In this document: positions 39,109 to 41,145 of the stretch, piece by piece
How positions within the stretch are numbered: position 1 is the stretch's first letter
Layout: every line of letters starts with the position of its first letter
Assembly (NCBI GenBank): GCA_001784875.1
Contig: MFSH01000014.1
Location: forward strand, 1-41,145
DNA length: 41,145 bases
Source: Candidatus Moranbacteria bacterium RIFOXYB1_FULL_43_19
GTDB lineage: Bacteria > Patescibacteriota > Minisyncoccia > Moranbacterales > UBA11712
Direction of reading: 5' to 3'
Notes under the pieces: model-generated
Seen by the model: only the letters and a program-made list of their open reading frames with translations
What the model was told of the DNA's origin: nothing
Databases searched by the model: none
Translations under genes and position numbers: made by a program

Positions 39109-39501
39109 TTACATCTCTATATAATCCAGCATAAATTGAAAAAGAAATTTGAGCGGCGCCGTATCCCGCTCCCAATCACTGCAAGCAACCAAACGATCGA
39201 AATGAGAAAATATAAGCGCCAATGGCGTTGCGCCTCCCCCTATGGCAACTGACTCGACGCAAACACAGAGATGATCCAATTTCACGCACCAAGGATAGAA
39301 AAATCTGCTTTGGAATAGTGAGATTGTTCCTTCCTTGCCTCCTATCAAATCATTCAGATATTCACCTATTTCTTCTTCGGTATTGTCTTGTTCCTCCTTG
39401 ATTTCCCAAAGAAGAGCAGCGACATGAGGCTTGTCATATTCCATCGGCCTCAACCTAAAAAATTTGCATGTTTGACATAATGTCTTCAGGCAATAGGCCA
39501 T
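39109..39501 (-). CDS. Unknown small protein with N-terminal cysteines
   Basis: This 130-residue protein from ATG 39501 follows AAGGAGA by 7 bases; an in-frame ATG at 39549 precedes the ribosome binding site and is rejected. The start MAYCLKTLCQTCKFFRLRP holds CxxxxCxxC, which could bind a metal. A strongly acidic stretch (KEEQDNTEEEIGEYLNDL) follows, and the C-terminal half contains VESVAIGGGATPLALIFSHFDRL. I recognise no family. The gene has its own extended -10 promoter placed directly after the rRNA terminator. Confidence 0.6.
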   Translation of the reverse strand: MAYCLKTLCQTCKFFRLRPMEYDKPHVAALLWEIKEEQDNTEEEIGEYLNDLIGGKEGTISLFQSRFFYPWCVKLDHLCVCVESVAIGGGATPLALIFSHFDRLVACSDWERDTAPLKFLFQFMLDYIEM

Positions 39502-39536
39502 TGCTTCTCTCCTTATCTTATTTTTATCTTCAAAGA

Positions 39537-39565
39537 AGATTAGCAACATATTTCAAGAAAGTCAA
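39537..39565 (-). promoter_or_regulatory. Extended -10 promoter of the small cysteine gene
   Basis: On the minus strand TTGACT (39560-39565), 17 bases ending in TGC, then TAATCT (39537-39542). The -35 box follows the rRNA terminator by 4 bases, echoing the terminator-promoter junctions at 11057 and 12583. Confidence 0.7.
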
Positions 39566-39569
39566 ACAC

Positions 39570-39592
39570 AAAATCCCCTTTGTGGGGATTTT
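39570..39592 (-). terminator. Terminator of the rRNA operon
   Basis: AAAATCCCC (39570-39578) pairs with GGGGATTTT (39584-39592) around a 5-base loop, 18 bases beyond the 5S 3' end. On the minus strand it is followed by GTGTTTG rather than pure T; on the plus strand by TTATTTT. Confidence 0.75.
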
Positions 39593-39609
39593 TTATTTTG
39601 AGTTCATTG

Positions 39610-39720
39610 TTCCTAGCACTGGCCTACTCTCACCTTGCGGCTACCATCGGCGCTGTGAGGCTTAACTGCCGAGTTCGGGAAGGGATCGGGTGTACCCCTC
39701 ACGCTAGAAGCACTAGGAAC
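39610..39720 (-). rRNA. rrf: 5S ribosomal RNA
   Basis: Read on the minus strand the gene contains ACACCCGATCCCTTCCCGAA and GAGAGTAGG, standard 5S segments. The ends pair as TCCTAG with CTAGGA. The length is about 111 bases; exact ends are uncertain by a few bases. Confidence 0.93.
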
Positions 39721-39991
39721 AATAATCTCAAACCTTAGAACGTTTTGATCACTGGAGACGTGAATATGAAAAAAACAACCGATAAAATGATAACAGCCAA
39801 AACAGAAAATGCCAAAATGAAACTCTGTTTGTAATCTTTTTTCACGTAACACATAACACGCAACATGGAACATAGTATAATTTTGTTATGTACTCCATGC
39901 TAGGTGATTTTAGTGACTCCTAATTGCTGGTCGAATCCGCCTAAATTTTTTTCGCAAAAAATTTGGGCGGAAGAAACGATAGAGCGATTAA
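39721..39991. other. 5S-23S spacer
   Basis: The spacer has no tRNA gene that I can fold. It contains word repeats (GTAACACATAACACGCAACA near 39846), ACATAAC...GTTATGT pairing and the hairpin at 39936-39972. Nothing in it looks coding. Confidence 0.6.
39936..39972. repeat. Hairpin element in the 5S-23S spacer
   Basis: TCCGCCTAAATTTTTT faces AAAAAATTTGGGCGGA across TCGC, a 16-bp stem with one T-G position. The first 14 bases, with the A before them, occur again inside the 23S intron (40390-40404). Confidence 0.8.
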
Positions 39992-40046
39992 CCCTGTTAA
40001 ATAATTTCGCGAAGCGAAATTGCCGCAGAGCGGCATTTAACAGGGT
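39991..40046. repeat. Three-way cruciform at the 23S 3' end
   Basis: ACCCTGTTAAAT (39991-40002) pairs perfectly with ATTTAACAGGGT (40035-40046). The interior is made entirely of two perfect hairpins: AATTTCGC-GAA-GCGAAATT (40003-40021) and GCCGC-AGA-GCGGC (40022-40034). It could be an rRNA processing site or a mobile palindrome. Confidence 0.85.
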
Positions 40047-40187
40047 AAATTCTTTAGCTTATTAGTACTTCTCGGCTCAATGCGTTGCCGCACTTACACC
40101 TGAAGCCTATCAACCTGGTCATCTCCCAGGAAGCTATCTAGTGCAAGCACTAGAGTTGCCTAATCTTGAAGTGGGCTTCCCGCTTAT

Positions 40188-40225
<38 letters not shown>

Positions 40226-40390
40226 AGCGTTGCCCTTGGCAGGATCAACTGGTAAACCAGAGGTTCGTTCTTTCCGGTCCTCTCGTACTAAGAAAGACTC
40301 TTCTCAAGCAACGGCGCCTACGGCAGATAGAGACCAACCTGTCTCACGCATATTGGTCACATATTACTATGTGTATGGACTATACCTTCA

Positions 40391-40422
40391 TCCGCCTAAA
40401 TTTTCGAAGAAAACTTATGCGG
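40391..40422. repeat. Hairpin of the spacer-element family inside the intron
   Basis: TCCGCCTAAATTTTC pairs with GAAAACTTATGCGGA with two mismatches. It lies between the two conserved core strings of the intron, in the place expected for the P8 stem. It shares 15 bases (40390-40404) with 39935-39949 in the rRNA spacer. Confidence 0.75.
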
Positions 40423-40439
40423 AGACCGACGTTTAGTCT

Positions 40440-40886
40440 CTAGGGGGTCAATGTACGCTTTTTTCTTTTCTTGGAATAATTTAATTCCCGAAATTGATCT
40501 ATAACATTTATCAACTGTTTAAAATCTTTTCTTGTTTTCACTTTTTTCTTCAGACTAATAATCCTTTTTAATAGAGCTATTTGTGATTTTTTCATTATCA
40601 CATAAGGCTCAACTAATCCAATAAAGGATATTATTTCTTCCTGTTTGCTGATTATATGTTCGACGATACCATCTTTCCTCAAGCGCTTGTGTCCTAGTTT
40701 AGTCAGAGAACAAACACGATGAAAAGATTTGGCATCTTTATGTGACTGATAGAAAACAATATAAGGTGCAACTTGAAAACCGAAACGGTATGTTTTGTTC
40801 GGTTTGGCTTGCACATAAATGCTTCCATCAGCATCCAGAAAACCAGCCAGATAAGATTTTTTAGTTGACGAAATAGATTTTAGCAT
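40440..40886 (-). CDS. I-CreI-like LAGLIDADG homing endonuclease
   Basis: This 148-residue protein has a single LAGFLDADG motif (13-21, catalytic-type acid D20), so it should work as a homodimer. The following SIYVQAKPNKTYRFGFQV parallels the DNA-binding strand region of I-CreI, and the late segment IDQFRELNYSKKRKKRT parallels its C-terminal helix. It would cut intron-less 23S genes at the sequence spanning the insertion point and so copy the intron. It is encoded in the same strand as the rRNA, inside a peripheral loop of the intron. Confidence 0.92.
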   Translation of the reverse strand: MLKSISSTKKSYLAGFLDADGSIYVQAKPNKTYRFGFQVAPYIVFYQSHKDAKSFHRVCSLTKLGHKRLRKDGIVEHIISKQEEIISFIGLVEPYVIMKKSQIALLKRIISLKKKVKTRKDFKQLINVIDQFRELNYSKKRKKRTLTP

Positions 40887-41098
40887 ACACGACTTCCCTC
40901 GATATTATCCTATCATATGACGGTTTGTCATGCAACAGGACTTCATCGAAATGAGTCGGTTTCGCACTTAGAGATTGCTCTCTAAGGCCGCCATGATTTG
41001 ATGTCATCTCCTCGGGTTCAAACAGCTGAAAAGCCTATAAATAAGCTTCTCGACGGTTTGAACCCAGCTCGCGTACCGCTTTAATTGGCGAACAGCCA

Positions 41099-41129
<31 letters not shown>

Positions 41130-41145
41130 CGATGAGCCGACATCG

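Larger units (their letters stand above)
40349..41052 (-). other. Group I intron in 23S rRNA at E. coli position about 2593
   Basis: The exons join as ...AACCGT^CGTGAGACAG..., the site of the chloroplast intron that carries I-CreI. The 5' exon ends in U and the intron ends in G, as group I splicing requires. On the minus strand the 3' part has GACTAAACGTCGGTC (40424-40438) and AAGGTATAGTCC (40377-40388), near the conserved core strings of group I introns. The length is 704 bases. A CG at both borders leaves a two-base ambiguity resolved by the U/G rule. Confidence 0.88.

Noticed and set aside
39721-39991. tRNA gene in the 5S-23S spacer
   Set aside because: No acceptor-stem and TPsiC-arm combination could be found on either strand.

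Overview
The window looks like chromosomal DNA of a bacterium from the Candidate Phyla Radiation (Patescibacteria, Parcubacteria-like). Supporting signs are the split, streamlined gene set, many starts without a Shine-Dalgarno sequence, AT-rich word-repeat spacers, a 23S rRNA gene interrupted by a group I intron with a LAGLIDADG gene, and TGA used as a normal stop (so not the UGA-glycine lineages). The placement is inference; no marker gene was compared.

Layout. (1) 134-7754: nucleotide-sugar and heptose genes. These are an epimerase, gmhA, a separate heptose-7-P kinase (hldA), gmhB and a separate adenylyltransferase (hldC), i.e. an ADP-heptose route with the usual HldE fusion split, followed by a convergent GT2-GT9 fusion glycosyltransferase, a UDP-glucuronate decarboxylase and a DPM1-like glycosyltransferase. 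(2) 7755-11005: an accessory island at the 3' end of that glycosyltransferase. It holds a DUF4143-type ATPase module and an AbiEi/AbiEii toxin-antitoxin module, each ending in a diverged copy of the glycosyltransferase's last 20 codons. (3) 11057-15749: a NUDIX gene and a second heptose route of the GDP-heptose type (nucleotidyltransferase, GHMP kinase, SIS protein, GmhB phosphatase, transaldolase). The last four are GC-rich by eye, have strong ribosome binding sites and look transferred. (4) 15835-21746: a Gtr-like glycosylation operon (epimerase, GtrB-like GT2, two methyltransferases, GtrA flippase, GT-C-like membrane protein).

(5) 21780-33248, minus strand: an ABC-transporter-dependent polysaccharide locus. 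It holds a kinase/coiled-coil/double-GT2 protein and a methyltransferase that together recall the WbdD chain terminator, another methyltransferase, Wzt with a C-terminal carbohydrate-binding-like domain, and the Wzm permease. A HEPN/MNT toxin-antitoxin pair is lodged at the start of wzt with a diverged stub of the wzt 5' end left behind. A small zinc-ribbon-like gene, a small membrane protein and a secreted beta-helix/lipase also lie between wzt and wzm. (6) 33457-38972: housekeeping genes speH, rpmF, rnhB and dnaE. (7) 39109-41145: a small unknown gene, then the end of an rRNA operon read on the minus strand (5S, and 23S split by the intron at the site cut by I-CreI).

Three themes recur. Gene ends are duplicated around toxin-antitoxin or ATPase modules. 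Palindromes are nested inside palindromes in most spacers, and one about 70-bp copy lies in frame inside a glycosyltransferase. Terminators run directly into extended -10 promoters. Together the genes describe a cell investing heavily in heptose-containing surface glycans, with stress modules placed so that they could influence export.
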